DNA of 64,000 nucleotides, taken from an uncultured Parabacteroides sp. (lineage in GTDB: Bacteria; Bacteroidota; Bacteroidia; Bacteroidales; Tannerellaceae). The notes under the pieces were generated by a model. That model was not told the origin of the DNA, searched no databases, and saw only the letters and a list, made by a program, of their open reading frames with translations. Below are positions 26,677 through 35,854 of the stretch, one piece after another. Both the position numbers and the translations under genes were made by a program. Location of the stretch: assembly GCA_934725305.1 (NCBI GenBank), contig CAKVBA010000006.1, forward strand, positions 1 to 64,000, in the 5' to 3' direction. Each line of letters opens with the position of its first letter. Positions within the stretch are counted from its first letter, which is position 1.

Positions 26677-26684
26677 CAAAGATA
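26677..26684 (-). promoter_or_regulatory. -7 promoter box of the SPOR gene
   Basis: TATCTTTG on the minus strand, exact TAnnTTTG match, 28 bp before the start codon. Confidence 0.6.
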
Positions 26685-26737
26685 TAAATATTATTTAGTA
26701 CTTTCGCACCGAAACCAAATATATTATAAATTATACC

Positions 26738-28843
26738 ATGAATAAGACAATCGGAACAATGATTATGGCAACAACCGTATTATTAGGTGCTTGCGAAAAT
26801 GGTACAGTAAAGAACAGTACCGATGAGAATCTTATCGGCCGCTCTGAGATACAGGTCACAGACGGACGCATGACTCCAGAGGCTCTTTGGGCTATGGGTC
26901 GTATTGGTGGTTACAGTCTTTCTCCCGACGGGAAGAAGATTGTATATACTGTTTCTTACTATAGTGTTGAACAGGACAAAGGCAACAGCGAGGTGTTTGT
27001 GATGAACGCAGACGGAAGCGACAATCAGCAGATCACTCATACTCCTTTCTCGGAAAGTGGTGTTGCCTGGATCAAAGGTGGCAGTAAAATTGCATTCCTT
27101 TGCGGCGAAGGCGGCAGCAGCCAAGTTTGGGAAATGAACCCGGACGGCACAGACCGCAGAAAACTATCAGAATACAATGGCAACATTGAAGGCTTTGCAT
27201 TCTCTCCCGACGAAAAGAAGGTGGTGTTTATCGCTCAGATCAAATCCGGAGAAACTGCCATTGACAAGAATCCGGATCTGCCCAAGACAACCGGCATCAT
27301 TGTCGATGACCTGATGTATAAACATTGGGACGAATGGGTAACTACTATTCCTCATCCTTTCGTAGCTGATTTTGATGGCAACACCGTAAGCAATCCGGTG
27401 GACATCATGGAAGGCGAACCGTATGAAAGTCCGATGAAGCCCTTTGGCGGCATCGAACAGCTGGCATGGAGCCCGGCTTCAGACCAGATTGCCTATACAA
27501 GCCGCAAAAAGACCGGTCTGGAATATGCTATCTCAACGAATAGCGATATCTACATCTATGATTTGAAGAGCGGTGAAACCACCAATATCAGCGAAGGCAT
27601 GATGGGTTACGACACCAATCCTCAGTATTCACCCGACGGCAAAAGCATCGCTTGGCTGAGCATGGAACATGATGGCTATGAATCCGACCAGAACCGTTTG
27701 ATGGTGATGAATCTGGAAAGTGGAGAAAAGACTTTTGCCAGCAAGACTTTTGAGTCAAGCGTTATCGACTTCTGCTGGAGCCAAGATGCCGGCATGCTTT
27801 ATTTCACCGGCGTATGGCACGGTGAATCTCACATCCACCAAATCGATCTGAAGAACAACAATACCATGACACAGCTGACCAAGGGTGTTTATGACTATGC
27901 AAGCGTTTCTTTGGGCACAGAAGGAAACCTGTTGGCCAAACGCCACTCTATGAGCGAGAGCGATGATATCTTCGCCGTTGCATTGGAAGGTGACCATCAG
28001 ATTACTCAGCTGACTGCTGAAAACAAGGCTATCTTTGACAAACTGGAAATGGGAAAAGTAGAGGCTCGCTGGATGAAAACAACCGATGGTAAACAGATGC
28101 TTACTTGGGTTATCTATCCGCCTCACTTCGATCCGAACAAGAAATATCCGACCCTGTTGTTCTGCCAAGGTGGTCCGCAGAGTCCAATCAGCCAATACTG
28201 GTCTTATCGCTGGAACTTCCAGATGATGGCAGCCAATGATTATATTGTAGTTGCTCCTAACCGCCGCGGTCTTCCGGGCTTTGGCTTGGAATGGAACGAA
28301 GCTATCAGCGGTGATTATGGTGGACAGTGTATGAAGGACTATTTCACTGCAATCGACGAGATGGCCAAAGAACCGTTCGTGGACAAAGATCATCTGGGCT
28401 GTGTAGGCGCAAGCTTCGGTGGTTTTTCAGTCTATTGGATGGCCGGTCACCACAACAAACGCTTCAAAGCATTCATCGCTCACGATGGTATCTTCAATAT
28501 GGAAATGCAATATCTCGAAACAGAAGAGATGTGGTTTGCCAACTGGGATATGGGCGGAGCCTATTGGGAAAAGAACAACGCAACAGCTCAGCGCACATTT
28601 GCCAACTCTCCTCACCTGTTCGTTGACAAATGGGATACTCCAATCTTGTGTATCCACGGAGAAAAGGACTATCGTATCTTGGCCAACCATGCCATGGCAG
28701 CATTCAATGCGGCTAAGTTGCGCGGTGTTCCTGCTGAATTGCTGATCTACCCGGATGAAAACCACTGGGTATTGAAACCACAGAACAGCATCTTGTGGCA
28801 GCGCACATTCTTTAACTGGTTAGACAAGTGGTTGAAGAAGTAA
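26738..28843 (+). CDS. S9-family prolyl oligopeptidase-like lipoprotein
   Basis: A 701-residue lipoprotein (MATTVLLGAC lipobox, Cys near residue 19) with an N-terminal WD-like/TolB propeller (repeats such as SPDGKKIVYTVSYY, SPDEKKVVFIAQI) and a C-terminal alpha/beta-hydrolase domain. The catalytic serine is in GCVGASFGGFSVYW (about residue 556), with a downstream Asp in HGEKDYRI and His in DENHWVLK. It most resembles dipeptidyl-peptidase 5 / acylaminoacyl peptidase of Bacteroidales (DPP5 of Porphyromonas), which frees dipeptides in the periplasm; DPP5 is likely but not certain. A one-mismatch promoter box (TACTTTCG, 26699-26706) precedes it. Confidence 0.9.
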   Translation: MNKTIGTMIMATTVLLGACENGTVKNSTDENLIGRSEIQVTDGRMTPEALWAMGRIGGYSLSPDGKKIVYTVSYYSVEQDKGNSEVFVMNADGSDNQQITHTPFSESGVAWIKGGSKIAFLCGEGGSSQVWEMNPDGTDRRKLSEYNGNIEGFAFSPDEKKVVFIAQIKSGETAIDKNPDLPKTTGIIVDDLMYKHWDEWVTTIPHPFVADFDGNTVSNPVDIMEGEPYESPMKPFGGIEQLAWSPASDQIAYTSRKKTGLEYAISTNSDIYIYDLKSGETTNISEGMMGYDTNPQYSPDGKSIAWLSMEHDGYESDQNRLMVMNLESGEKTFASKTFESSVIDFCWSQDAGMLYFTGVWHGESHIHQIDLKNNNTMTQLTKGVYDYASVSLGTEGNLLAKRHSMSESDDIFAVALEGDHQITQLTAENKAIFDKLEMGKVEARWMKTTDGKQMLTWVIYPPHFDPNKKYPTLLFCQGGPQSPISQYWSYRWNFQMMAANDYIVVAPNRRGLPGFGLEWNEAISGDYGGQCMKDYFTAIDEMAKEPFVDKDHLGCVGASFGGFSVYWMAGHHNKRFKAFIAHDGIFNMEMQYLETEEMWFANWDMGGAYWEKNNATAQRTFANSPHLFVDKWDTPILCIHGEKDYRILANHAMAAFNAAKLRGVPAELLIYPDENHWVLKPQNSILWQRTFFNWLDKWLKK

Positions 28844-28859
28844 GCTTAAATAGAAAGAC

Positions 28860-28912
28860 GGTGTGTCGGAACGGCAAACAGCATCGCTACTTTTCACGAA
28901 TTCTGACACACC
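28860..28912 (+). terminator. Terminator after the S9 peptidase gene
   Basis: GGTGTGTCGGAA (28860-28871) pairs with TTCTGACACACC (28901-28912), with one mismatch, followed by a pyrimidine-rich stretch. Confidence 0.6.
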
Positions 28913-29087
28913 AACTTTCCCCTTTTATATAGACCGGAAAACCACCAGAACTATCCTTTCATAGGTTTTATCAATAACATCATAAATATATTTTATCGAA
29001 GTTTTTTTCAGCAAGTCAAAACCTTTACTTACCTTCGCTTCAGAAACAAAAAACAAAACGATTATACACTTAATAAATTTTATCGAC

Positions 29088-29639
29088 ATGAAAAAGAAAG
29101 GGATTTGCACAGTTTGCGGTTATGTACACGAAGGTGAAGAAGCTCCTGAATTCTGCCCACAATGTAAACAACCTAAAAGTAAGTTCAAAGAATTAGTAGA
29201 AGCTGAAGGTGCACTGAAATTTGTTGACGAACATGTTTTAGGCGTTGCTAAAGGTGTTGACCCTGTTATCTTGGAAGGTTTGAACGCACACTTCATGGGT
29301 GAATGTACTGAAGTTGGTATGTATTTGGCCATGAGCCGTCAGGCTGATCGCGAAGGCTATCCTGAAGTAGCTGAAGCTTTCAAACGCTACGCTTGGGAAG
29401 AAGCAGAACACGCTGCTAAGTTCGCTGAACTGTTGGGTGATGTAGTTTGGGATACTAAGACAAACTTGAAGAAACGTATGGAAGCAGAAGCTGGTGCTTG
29501 CGAAGACAAAAAGCGTATTGCTACTTTGGCTAAACAGCAGAACCTGGATGCTATCCACGACACCGTACACGAAATGTGTAAAGACGAAGCTCGTCACGGT
29601 AAAGGCTTTGAAGGTCTATACAATCGCTACTTCAAATAA
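29088..29639 (+). CDS. Rubrerythrin with N-terminal rubredoxin domain
   Basis: A 183-residue peroxide-reducing enzyme. It begins with a rubredoxin-like iron site ([10 protein letters not shown] and CPQCKQPK, two CxxC pairs, residues about 7-26) and continues with a ferritin-like diiron domain carrying [19 protein letters not shown] and [11 protein letters not shown] ligand motifs. The rubredoxin module is at the N-terminus, as in reverse rubrerythrins, rather than the C-terminus. It scavenges H2O2 in anaerobes. A single gene with a promoter-like TACCTTCG at 29030-29037 and a terminator at 29669-29710. Codons and strong terminator suggest high expression. Confidence 0.93.
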   Translation: MKKKGICTVCGYVHEGEEAPEFCPQCKQPKSKFKELVEAEGALKFVDEHVLGVAKGVDPVILEGLNAHFMGECTEVGMYLAMSRQADREGYPEVAEAFKRYAWEEAEHAAKFAELLGDVVWDTKTNLKKRMEAEAGACEDKKRIATLAKQQNLDAIHDTVHEMCKDEARHGKGFEGLYNRYFK

Positions 29640-29668
29640 GAATAGGATTATACAAATGCTGACTAATA

Positions 29669-29710
29669 AAAAGGGTTGTGTCAAAATGGTTGTTTTGATG
29701 CAGCCCTTTT
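29669..29710 (+). terminator. Terminator after rubrerythrin
   Basis: AAAAGGGTTGTGTCAAAA pairs with TTTTGATGCAGCCCTTTT, a member of the conserved-arm hairpin family. Confidence 0.82.
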
Positions 29711-29812
29711 CCGGTAGTATGAATTAGCAACATACAACGCAGCCGTTCGCTATTACGCTACATCGCCTTCTTTTTTATGGGACATACCAAACCAACATCA
29801 ACCGTTTATATT

Positions 29813-29820
29813 TACCTTTG
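29813..29820 (+). promoter_or_regulatory. -7 promoter box of the glycosyltransferase pair
   Basis: TACCTTTG, exact TAnnTTTG match, 38 bp before the first ATG. Confidence 0.6.
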
Positions 29821-29857
29821 TCCTAACAAAAACAAATGAAAGAGGGCAAACACGAAT

Positions 29858-31096
29858 ATGAAAAAGAAAAACATTCTACTTATCTGCGATCTGTTTCCAC
29901 CTGCTTTTGGCCCTCGCATGGGCTATCTATGCAAATATCTTAAAGGAACTGAATGGCAAGCTACAGTCTTCACGGAACAGATCAACGATCAGACCTTTTC
30001 TTTTCTGGAAGGAAACTGTCCTGTCACCTATGTCAATTTCTATGATGCACGATTTTCTTTCATGCAACGTATCCAATGGCTATGGACCTTCTTGTCGGGC
30101 AGAAAAGAGCGAAAGATGTATAAAGAGATCAGTAAACGAATCGAAGGCCAATCATTCGATCTGGTCTTATGCAGCACCTACCGAACTTTTCCTCTCACCG
30201 TAGCCGCACGTCTTGCCAAAGAGAAAGGATTGCCTCTCGTAGCCGATCTGCGTGACATCATAGAGCAATATACCGGCACGGAATTTATCTCTCATGCACT
30301 TCCCTCATTGGGCGGATTGGAAAAGATCATTGCCAACAGCTTCAAGAAGAAGAGTCTTGAATGCAGAAACCGCGTATTGAAAGAGGCGGCCTGTATCACC
30401 ACTGTATCGCCTTGGCATGTCGAGACGTTAAAGAGCTACAACCCGAACACACATCTTATCTATAATGGATTTGACCCCGAACTGTTCAAGGCTGAGAGAT
30501 ACAAAACGCCGCAATTCATCATCACCTATACCGGACGTTTGTTGAGCACAGCCATGCGCGATCCCAGCTTATTGTTGCAGGCATTAGCTTGGCTGCAAAA
30601 GAAGGGCAAACTTTCTGCCAATGACTGTCGTGTTCAATGGTATGTCGATCCTCAGTCTAAAGCAATCATTGAGGCCGAGGCCGCCAAAGCTGGCGTCTCC
30701 CACTTTATGGACTACAAAGGATATGTTCCGGCCTCTCAAGTTCCGGACATCCTCAATCATAGCTCTATATTGTTGCTCTTGACCAACCGATCAACAGGCG
30801 ATGGCCCCAAAGGAGTCATGACCACAAAGTTCTTCGAATCTCTGGCGATTGAGAAACCGATCTTGTGTGTACGCAGTGACGAAGGATGCCTGGCCGAAGC
30901 CCTGAAAGAGTCGAATGCCGGCTTGGCCGCTTGCACCGTTGAAGAAACGGCTCGGTTTATCGAAGAATACTATCAAGAATGGAAAGAGAAGGGCTACACA
31001 ACTTCTGCCATTGATAAGAATGTATTAAGAAACTACTCTCGTCAAGGACAAGCACAACAATTTATTCATATCTTTGACACGGTGATAAAGGATTAA
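29858..31096 (+). CDS. GT4-family glycosyltransferase
   Basis: A 412-residue protein with a GT-B fold: N-terminal KNILLICDLFPPAFGPRMGY (like family GT4 starts), and a C-terminal nucleotide-sugar-binding half including LIYNGFDPELFKAERY, FIITYTGRLLS and TKFFESLAIEKPILCV. It transfers a sugar from a nucleotide donor at the cytoplasmic membrane, with unknown acceptor. It is 2 bp upstream of a GT2 gene in the same direction, so the two act in one glycan pathway, perhaps lipid-linked or capsule-type, but no polymerase or flippase is next to them. Confidence 0.85.
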   Translation: MKKKNILLICDLFPPAFGPRMGYLCKYLKGTEWQATVFTEQINDQTFSFLEGNCPVTYVNFYDARFSFMQRIQWLWTFLSGRKERKMYKEISKRIEGQSFDLVLCSTYRTFPLTVAARLAKEKGLPLVADLRDIIEQYTGTEFISHALPSLGGLEKIIANSFKKKSLECRNRVLKEAACITTVSPWHVETLKSYNPNTHLIYNGFDPELFKAERYKTPQFIITYTGRLLSTAMRDPSLLLQALAWLQKKGKLSANDCRVQWYVDPQSKAIIEAEAAKAGVSHFMDYKGYVPASQVPDILNHSSILLLLTNRSTGDGPKGVMTTKFFESLAIEKPILCVRSDEGCLAEALKESNAGLAACTVEETARFIEEYYQEWKEKGYTTSAIDKNVLRNYSRQGQAQQFIHIFDTVIKD

Positions 31097-31098
31097 TT

Positions 31099-31980
31099 AT
31101 GCTATCTATACTGATTCCAACATATAACACTCTTTGCTTAGAGTTGGTTAGACAACTACATGATGAAGCGATCACTTTGCATATTCCCTTTGAGATCGTT
31201 GTGGCCGACGATGCGTCTGATTCGGAGATAAGTAGTCAAAACAGTCTGATCTCTCAATGGAAACATTGCAGATATCTGGCACTAAGTCATAATATAGGAC
31301 CGGCACGTATTCGTAATTATCTGGCCGATCATGCACAATATGACAATTTACTCTTTCTGGATGCCGACACATTGCCCGGCAGCACTCATTTCCTTAAGAA
31401 CTATCTGCAAGAGATTATGCCAGGAACTGTTGTGTGTGGCGGTTTCCACTATCAGCGCAAAAAGCCCGATCCACGCTGTGCGCTCCGCTACTACTATGGC
31501 ATTCATACAGAAGAGAAAAGTGTGGAGGAACGCAGCAAACAGCCTTATGCCTGCTTCATTGGCATGAGCTTTCTGACGGATAAAGAGGTGTTCAAGCGGG
31601 TTCGCTTCGACGAACAGATGCATTTCGGATATGAAGATGCCTACTTTGGATACTTGCTACAACAAGCTCATATTCCTATCAAATACATCGACAATCCGGT
31701 TGTCCACATGCATACTGATACCTCTAAAGAGTATCTGATTAAGATCCGCAATTCGATTCATAATCTTTCTTGCCATATCGATAAGCAGCAAGAGCACATA
31801 CGCCTGTTGCATTGGTATGGAAAACTGGTTCGCTACAATCTCACCGGATTTGTGGCCCGTCTGTTCCAGCTCAGCCGCAAACAGCTGGAAGCTAATCTGA
31901 CCAGTGCTCATCCTTCACTTAATCTGTTTGCTTTCTATAAGTTGGGATATCTATGCCTCATCAGGCAACAGAAACGATAA
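31099..31980 (+). CDS. GT2-family glycosyltransferase
   Basis: A 293-residue GT-A glycosyltransferase opening MLSILIPTYNTLCLEL, with FEIVVADDASDS (nucleotide site) and the DxD-like LLFLDADTLPG. The Pro/Tyr-rich middle (YYYGIHTEEK) and RFDEQMHFGYEDAYFGYLL region fit family GT2. It follows the GT4 gene by 2 bp. Its last 30 bp overlap the 3' end of folK on the other strand. Confidence 0.85.
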   Translation: MLSILIPTYNTLCLELVRQLHDEAITLHIPFEIVVADDASDSEISSQNSLISQWKHCRYLALSHNIGPARIRNYLADHAQYDNLLFLDADTLPGSTHFLKNYLQEIMPGTVVCGGFHYQRKKPDPRCALRYYYGIHTEEKSVEERSKQPYACFIGMSFLTDKEVFKRVRFDEQMHFGYEDAYFGYLLQQAHIPIKYIDNPVVHMHTDTSKEYLIKIRNSIHNLSCHIDKQQEHIRLLHWYGKLVRYNLTGFVARLFQLSRKQLEANLTSAHPSLNLFAFYKLGYLCLIRQQKR

Positions 31981-32346
31981 ACCCCGGACAATGTAATCAC
32001 GGGCAAGGTCTTGGGGCTTTAAAGGCTGGTCGTTCCACTGCAACAGATCAATATCTACGGCAATATGTCCCAGGGCTTTCTCCTCGGGACAACGTCCCAG
32101 CGAATGCTCCATCGCCTTCAGACTACGCTGCACTTCTGACAAATCTTCCTGTGTAGTTCCTATAGCTACACAATTCAGAAAGTCATCCATTGGAATGGAA
32201 CAACCTATCGGTTCGGTCAGTTCATCTTCCGAAAAACACAAAGAGGGAAAACTATCAATCAGCAAACGTTTGGCCTCAGCCATATTTGCCTCCTTGTGAT
32301 AGTTCGACCCCAAACCCAACACCATTCTATTCTTATTTTTCTCCAT
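31951..32346 (-). CDS. folK: 6-hydroxymethyl-7,8-dihydropterin pyrophosphokinase
   Basis: A 131-residue HPPK, shorter than the usual ~160. It begins RMVLGLGSNYHKEANM, the family N-terminus GxGSN, and contains LGRCPEEKALGHIAVDIDLL, close to the DPDLL(L)-type signature. It pyrophosphorylates the pterin in folate synthesis. Its stop region overlaps the GT2 gene antisense by 30 bp. A promoter box (TAGTTTTG, minus) is at 32372-32379. Confidence 0.85.
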   Translation of the reverse strand: MEKNKNRMVLGLGSNYHKEANMAEAKRLLIDSFPSLCFSEDELTEPIGCSIPMDDFLNCVAIGTTQEDLSEVQRSLKAMEHSLGRCPEEKALGHIAVDIDLLQWNDQPLKPQDLARDYIVRGLSFLLPDEA

Positions 32347-32371
32347 GACCCGTCATCTCTGTTTCATTCTG

Positions 32372-32379
32372 CAAAACTA
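32372..32379 (-). promoter_or_regulatory. -7 promoter box of folK
   Basis: TAGTTTTG on the minus strand, exact TAnnTTTG match. Confidence 0.5.
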
Positions 32380-32468
32380 ATGAAACTATTTTGATTATTT
32401 CATCTTTCCTTTTTGATAAGTTACGCCCTGTTAAATCTGCAAACAGATACAGAAAATACCTATAGTTC

Positions 32469-32503
32469 GGTATTGATGATACCAATAATTCAGTGTACTT
32501 TTG
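32469..32503 (+). promoter_or_regulatory. feoB: feoAB promoter with possible operator
   Basis: TACTTTTG at 32496-32503 matches TAnnTTTG, 22 bp before the ATG. Just upstream GGTAT (32469-32473) and ATACC (32479-32483) form a short inverted repeat that could be an iron-responsive operator; this is only a guess. Confidence 0.5.
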
Positions 32504-32525
32504 TACAACTATTTTGTAAAAAGAG

Positions 32526-35012
32526 ATGAGATTATCTGAACTTCACACAGGTGAAAAAGGTGTTATTGTAAAAGTGATGGGACGCGGAGCTTTCCGCAAA
32601 CGCATCATAGAAATGGGGTTCATTCGAGGAAAAGAGGTTGTAGTTGTTCAAAATGCCCCTCTAAAAGATCCGATACACTATAAGGTGATGGGATACGATG
32701 TGTCTCTCCGACGCAATGATGCCGCCTTAATAGAAGTAATTAGTGAAGCTGAATTTGAAAAAGAGTATAATCAATCAGGACTTTCTCCTCGTTCGGCTGA
32801 TTCTTATATCCTTCCTTCGGGCGAAGAGTTACAGGCGATGGCTCTTCATAAAGGTAAAACTATCAATGTTGCACTTGTTGGCAATCCCAACTGTGGCAAG
32901 ACGTCACTGTTCAACTATGCCTCCGGAGCACATGAACATGTCGGTAACTATAGTGGAGTAACCGTAGATGCCAAAGAGGGCGTATTTCATCAAAACGGAT
33001 ACACCTTCCGCATCGTGGATCTTCCCGGAACCTACTCATTATCAGCCTATACCCCAGAGGAATTATATGTACGCAAGCATCTGAACGAAGCGCATCCGGA
33101 TGTGGTCATCAACGTTATAGATGCCTCAAATCTTGAGCGAAACCTCTATCTGACCACTCAGCTGATTGATATGGACCAGCGCATGGTGATTGCCCTCAAT
33201 ATGTATGACGAGATGCAACGGCAAGGCAATAAGTTCGACTATGAAAGTCTGGCCCGCATGATTGGCGCTCCTATCATTCCGACAATCAGCCGCACAGGTT
33301 TTGGCATTGAAGATCTGTTCAACCGCGTTATCAAAGTCTATGAAGAGCAAGATCCGGTGATCCGTCATATCCATATCAACTATGGAGAATCTCTTGAAAA
33401 GGGCATCTCCAATCTGAGACAGACGCTGCATAATAATGAGCAGATTGGAAAAAGTGTTTCCAAACGATACTTATCAATCAAGCTACTTGAAGGAGACTCC
33501 GAGATTGAATCATTCGTCCGCAACACGCTGCCCAATGCCGAGGCTATCATGCAGGAACGAGACAGAAACAAGGCCTTGATTGAAACCCTGCTTCAAGAAG
33601 ATTGTGAGACCGCCTTTACCGATGCACGTTATGGATTCATCTCCGGAGCATTACGCGAGACCTTTGAACAGAACAAGATCAAAGAGGCAACCAGCACTCA
33701 GATTATCGACCTATTCGTGACGCACAAGGTATTGGGATTTCCCATCTTCATCCTGTTTATGTGGATCATGTTTGAAACAACCTTCCGCATAGGCAACTAT
33801 CCGCAGGAATGGATCGACTCTTTGGTTAAGATATTCGGCAGTTTCATGCGTAGCCACATGGCCGAAGGTCCGTTGAAAGATTTGATTGTCGATGGCATCA
33901 TCGGTGGTGTCGGTGGCGTTATTGTATTCCTGCCCAACATATTAATCTTATATGCATTCATCTCCTTTATGGAAGATTCAGGATATATGGCTCGTGCAGC
34001 CTTCATCATGGATAAGATTATGCACAAGATGGGACTTCATGGCAAATCATTCATCCCATTGGTGATGGGATTTGGATGTAATGTTCCGGCCATCATGGCC
34101 TCACGAACTATCGAAAGCCGTAACAGTCGTATGATTACGATGTTGGTCAATCCCTTGATGAGCTGTAGTGCCCGTCTGCCGGTCTATGTATTGCTGACAA
34201 GTGCCTTCTTTCCGCAAAACGCCAGCCTCGTTCTCTTGGGGCTGTATGTCACGGGCATTCTTTTGGCTGTTGTGATGGCGCGTCTGTTCAAACGCTTCTT
34301 ATTCAAGGAAGAAGATGTTCCGTTTGTCATGGAGCTTCCGCCCTACCGTATGCCGACGGCTAAGTCCATCCTTCTTCACATGTGGGAAAAATCAAAACAA
34401 TACCTGCATAAGATGGGCGGCGTCATATTGGTTGCCTCCATCATCATTTGGTTCCTGGGATATTTCCCACGAGAAACGGTCAATAGCGAGCTGTTTGACA
34501 AACAGATTGCAGAGATTGAACAATCTGATCTCACGCCCAATGAGAAAGAGTCTGCCATCGCTGAACAAGAGCGTCTCAAGGCCATCGATCATCAGCGCAA
34601 CAGCTACATTGGCAAGATAGGACAGACTATTCAGCCCGTTTTAGCTCCATTAGGCTTTGATTGGCGCATCAGCGTAAGTCTGGTAACCGGCATGGCAGCA
34701 AAAGAGGTTGTAGTCAGCACTCTCAGTGTATTGCACACGGGAAAAGATGATAACAATCTGGCTCTATCCGAACGGTTAAAAGAGGATAGAGATGCTGATG
34801 GCAATCCAACATTCACGCCTTTGATTGCTCTTAGTCTGATGCTCTTTGTGTTGCTCTATTTCCCCTGTATAGCCACTATTTCGGCTATCATCAATGAATC
34901 TCATTCCTGGAAATGGGGACTATTTGTAATTACATACACCTGCCTTTTGGCTTGGATTGTATCATTTGTAGTCTATCAAACCGGAAGCCTGATAACAGGC
35001 ATAATCCATTAA
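32526..35012 (+). CDS. feoB: Ferrous iron transporter FeoB with fused FeoA domain
   Basis: An 828-residue fusion. Residues about 1-75 are a FeoA (SH3-like) domain (MRLSELHTGEKGVIVKVMGR), then a G domain with GNPNCGKTSLFN (about 119-130), the DLPGTYSL switch and NMYDEMQ, and then Gate/nucleoside-recognition membrane helices in two blocks (IILMW-type segments, about 400-800). It imports Fe2+ at the inner membrane using GTP. FeoA-FeoB fusion is known in Bacteroidetes. A small Cys-rich partner follows 13 bp later. Confidence 0.96.
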   Translation: MRLSELHTGEKGVIVKVMGRGAFRKRIIEMGFIRGKEVVVVQNAPLKDPIHYKVMGYDVSLRRNDAALIEVISEAEFEKEYNQSGLSPRSADSYILPSGEELQAMALHKGKTINVALVGNPNCGKTSLFNYASGAHEHVGNYSGVTVDAKEGVFHQNGYTFRIVDLPGTYSLSAYTPEELYVRKHLNEAHPDVVINVIDASNLERNLYLTTQLIDMDQRMVIALNMYDEMQRQGNKFDYESLARMIGAPIIPTISRTGFGIEDLFNRVIKVYEEQDPVIRHIHINYGESLEKGISNLRQTLHNNEQIGKSVSKRYLSIKLLEGDSEIESFVRNTLPNAEAIMQERDRNKALIETLLQEDCETAFTDARYGFISGALRETFEQNKIKEATSTQIIDLFVTHKVLGFPIFILFMWIMFETTFRIGNYPQEWIDSLVKIFGSFMRSHMAEGPLKDLIVDGIIGGVGGVIVFLPNILILYAFISFMEDSGYMARAAFIMDKIMHKMGLHGKSFIPLVMGFGCNVPAIMASRTIESRNSRMITMLVNPLMSCSARLPVYVLLTSAFFPQNASLVLLGLYVTGILLAVVMARLFKRFLFKEEDVPFVMELPPYRMPTAKSILLHMWEKSKQYLHKMGGVILVASIIIWFLGYFPRETVNSELFDKQIAEIEQSDLTPNEKESAIAEQERLKAIDHQRNSYIGKIGQTIQPVLAPLGFDWRISVSLVTGMAAKEVVVSTLSVLHTGKDDNNLALSERLKEDRDADGNPTFTPLIALSLMLFVLLYFPCIATISAIINESHSWKWGLFVITYTCLLAWIVSFVVYQTGSLITGIIH

Positions 35013-35025
35013 TCCTGTTATTGAT

Positions 35026-35175
35026 ATGTGGCAAGAGATAGCCGTATTCTTCATTGGTATAGGAGTTGTTGGCTACGTTGGATTAAAAATCTATCGTATG
35101 ATCAAACAGCCTCCTAAATCTTGTTGTGACAACTGCCAAGGATGTCCGCTTAAAGACAAGATAAAGAAGAGATAA
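35026..35175 (+). CDS. FeoB-associated Cys-rich membrane protein
   Basis: A 49-residue protein, MWQEIAVFFIGIGVVGYVGL then KIYRMIKQPPK, ending with the cluster SCCDNCQGCPLKDKIKKR. One N-terminal membrane helix and four Cys in ten residues match the small FeoB-associated family that takes the place of FeoC. It starts 13 bp after feoB and is probably co-transcribed. It may help gate or redox-tune the transporter. Confidence 0.85.
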   Translation: MWQEIAVFFIGIGVVGYVGLKIYRMIKQPPKSCCDNCQGCPLKDKIKKR

Positions 35176-35191
35176 GATCTAATTCTGATTC

Positions 35192-35254
35192 AACTCCAAT
35201 CGTCATTAGGGTTTGCTCGGATTTGAGCTTTTAGAAGAGTAGATTTTGTTTGGC
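35192..35254 (+). repeat. Degenerate fragment of the MITE-like element
   Basis: AACTCCAATCGTCATTAGGG is a decayed terminal repeat (one G lost), and the following bases through TTTTGTTTGGC match the reverse complement of the right part of the element at 9231-9422. The copy of the 341-bp repeat starts 21 bp later. Confidence 0.65.
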
Positions 35255-35275
35255 ACATGTTTTATATACAACCTA

Positions 35276-35637
35276 AAAAGTACAATAACCCAACAGAAAT
35301 CCGAGAAGTCATTAACCCTATCAAAAAGGGATAGGCTATTTCTGGGAATTGGGTGCCTATCCATTTCCAACGGAGTGCCTACTCCTTTCCGACGGAGTGC
35401 CTACCCATTTTCAAAAAAGTCCCTACCCTTTTTCCGGAAAGTCTATAGACTAATTCAAGAGAGTCTATAGACTAATTCAAAAAAGTCTATAAACCATTGA
35501 AAAACAACACATAACACATATTAAGAAAAGGTTTAAAGCGAGCCGGATTCGCCTATCAATTTCTATGAAGTCGCTCGCCATTTCAGACAGATTTGTCACC
35601 TATTGCAGCAAAAACGACCATGATAAAATTACAATAA
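35276..35637 (-). repeat. Interspersed repeat, copy C (longer and diverged)
   Basis: Bounded by TACAATAA on each side in the same orientation (35281-35288 and 35630-35637). The interior holds GGAGTGCCTACTCC, GAGTGCCTACCC and AAGTCTATAGACTAATTC units. It is about 20 bp longer than the other copies. Confidence 0.8.
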
Positions 35638-35732
35638 CCATCTTTGATTACAGAAAGATTATTAAACTCCAAACGGCTACATATATTGAAGAGCATAAAA
35701 ATCGGATTGATGTATTTTGTAAAATATTCTTT

Positions 35733-35770
35733 TGAGGCTACATCTAAATAGTTATTTTGATACAGCCTCA
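35733..35770. terminator. Conserved-arm hairpin upstream of pbpC
   Basis: TGAGGCTACATC(T) pairs with GATACAGCCTCA around a short loop, a family member between a repeat copy and pbpC. Its host gene is not obvious. Confidence 0.5.
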
Positions 35771-35832
35771 TAAATAAAGAATGCGATGGAACGTATTGGA
35801 AATGTCTCTTTGATTCTTCTATATCTTTTTCC

Positions 35833-35840
35833 TATTTTTG
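35833..35840 (+). promoter_or_regulatory. -7 promoter box of pbpC
   Basis: TATTTTTG, exact TAnnTTTG match, 14 bp before the ATG at 35855, which supports that start. Confidence 0.6.
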
Positions 35841-35854
35841 TAAAAAACAAGGCT

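Noticed and set aside
27755..28393. 212-residue frame opposite the S9 peptidase
   Set aside because: Antisense shadow of the hydrolase domain.
35246..35470. Open frame in repeat copy C
   Set aside because: The frame is not kept in copies A, B or D, so the repeat is non-coding.
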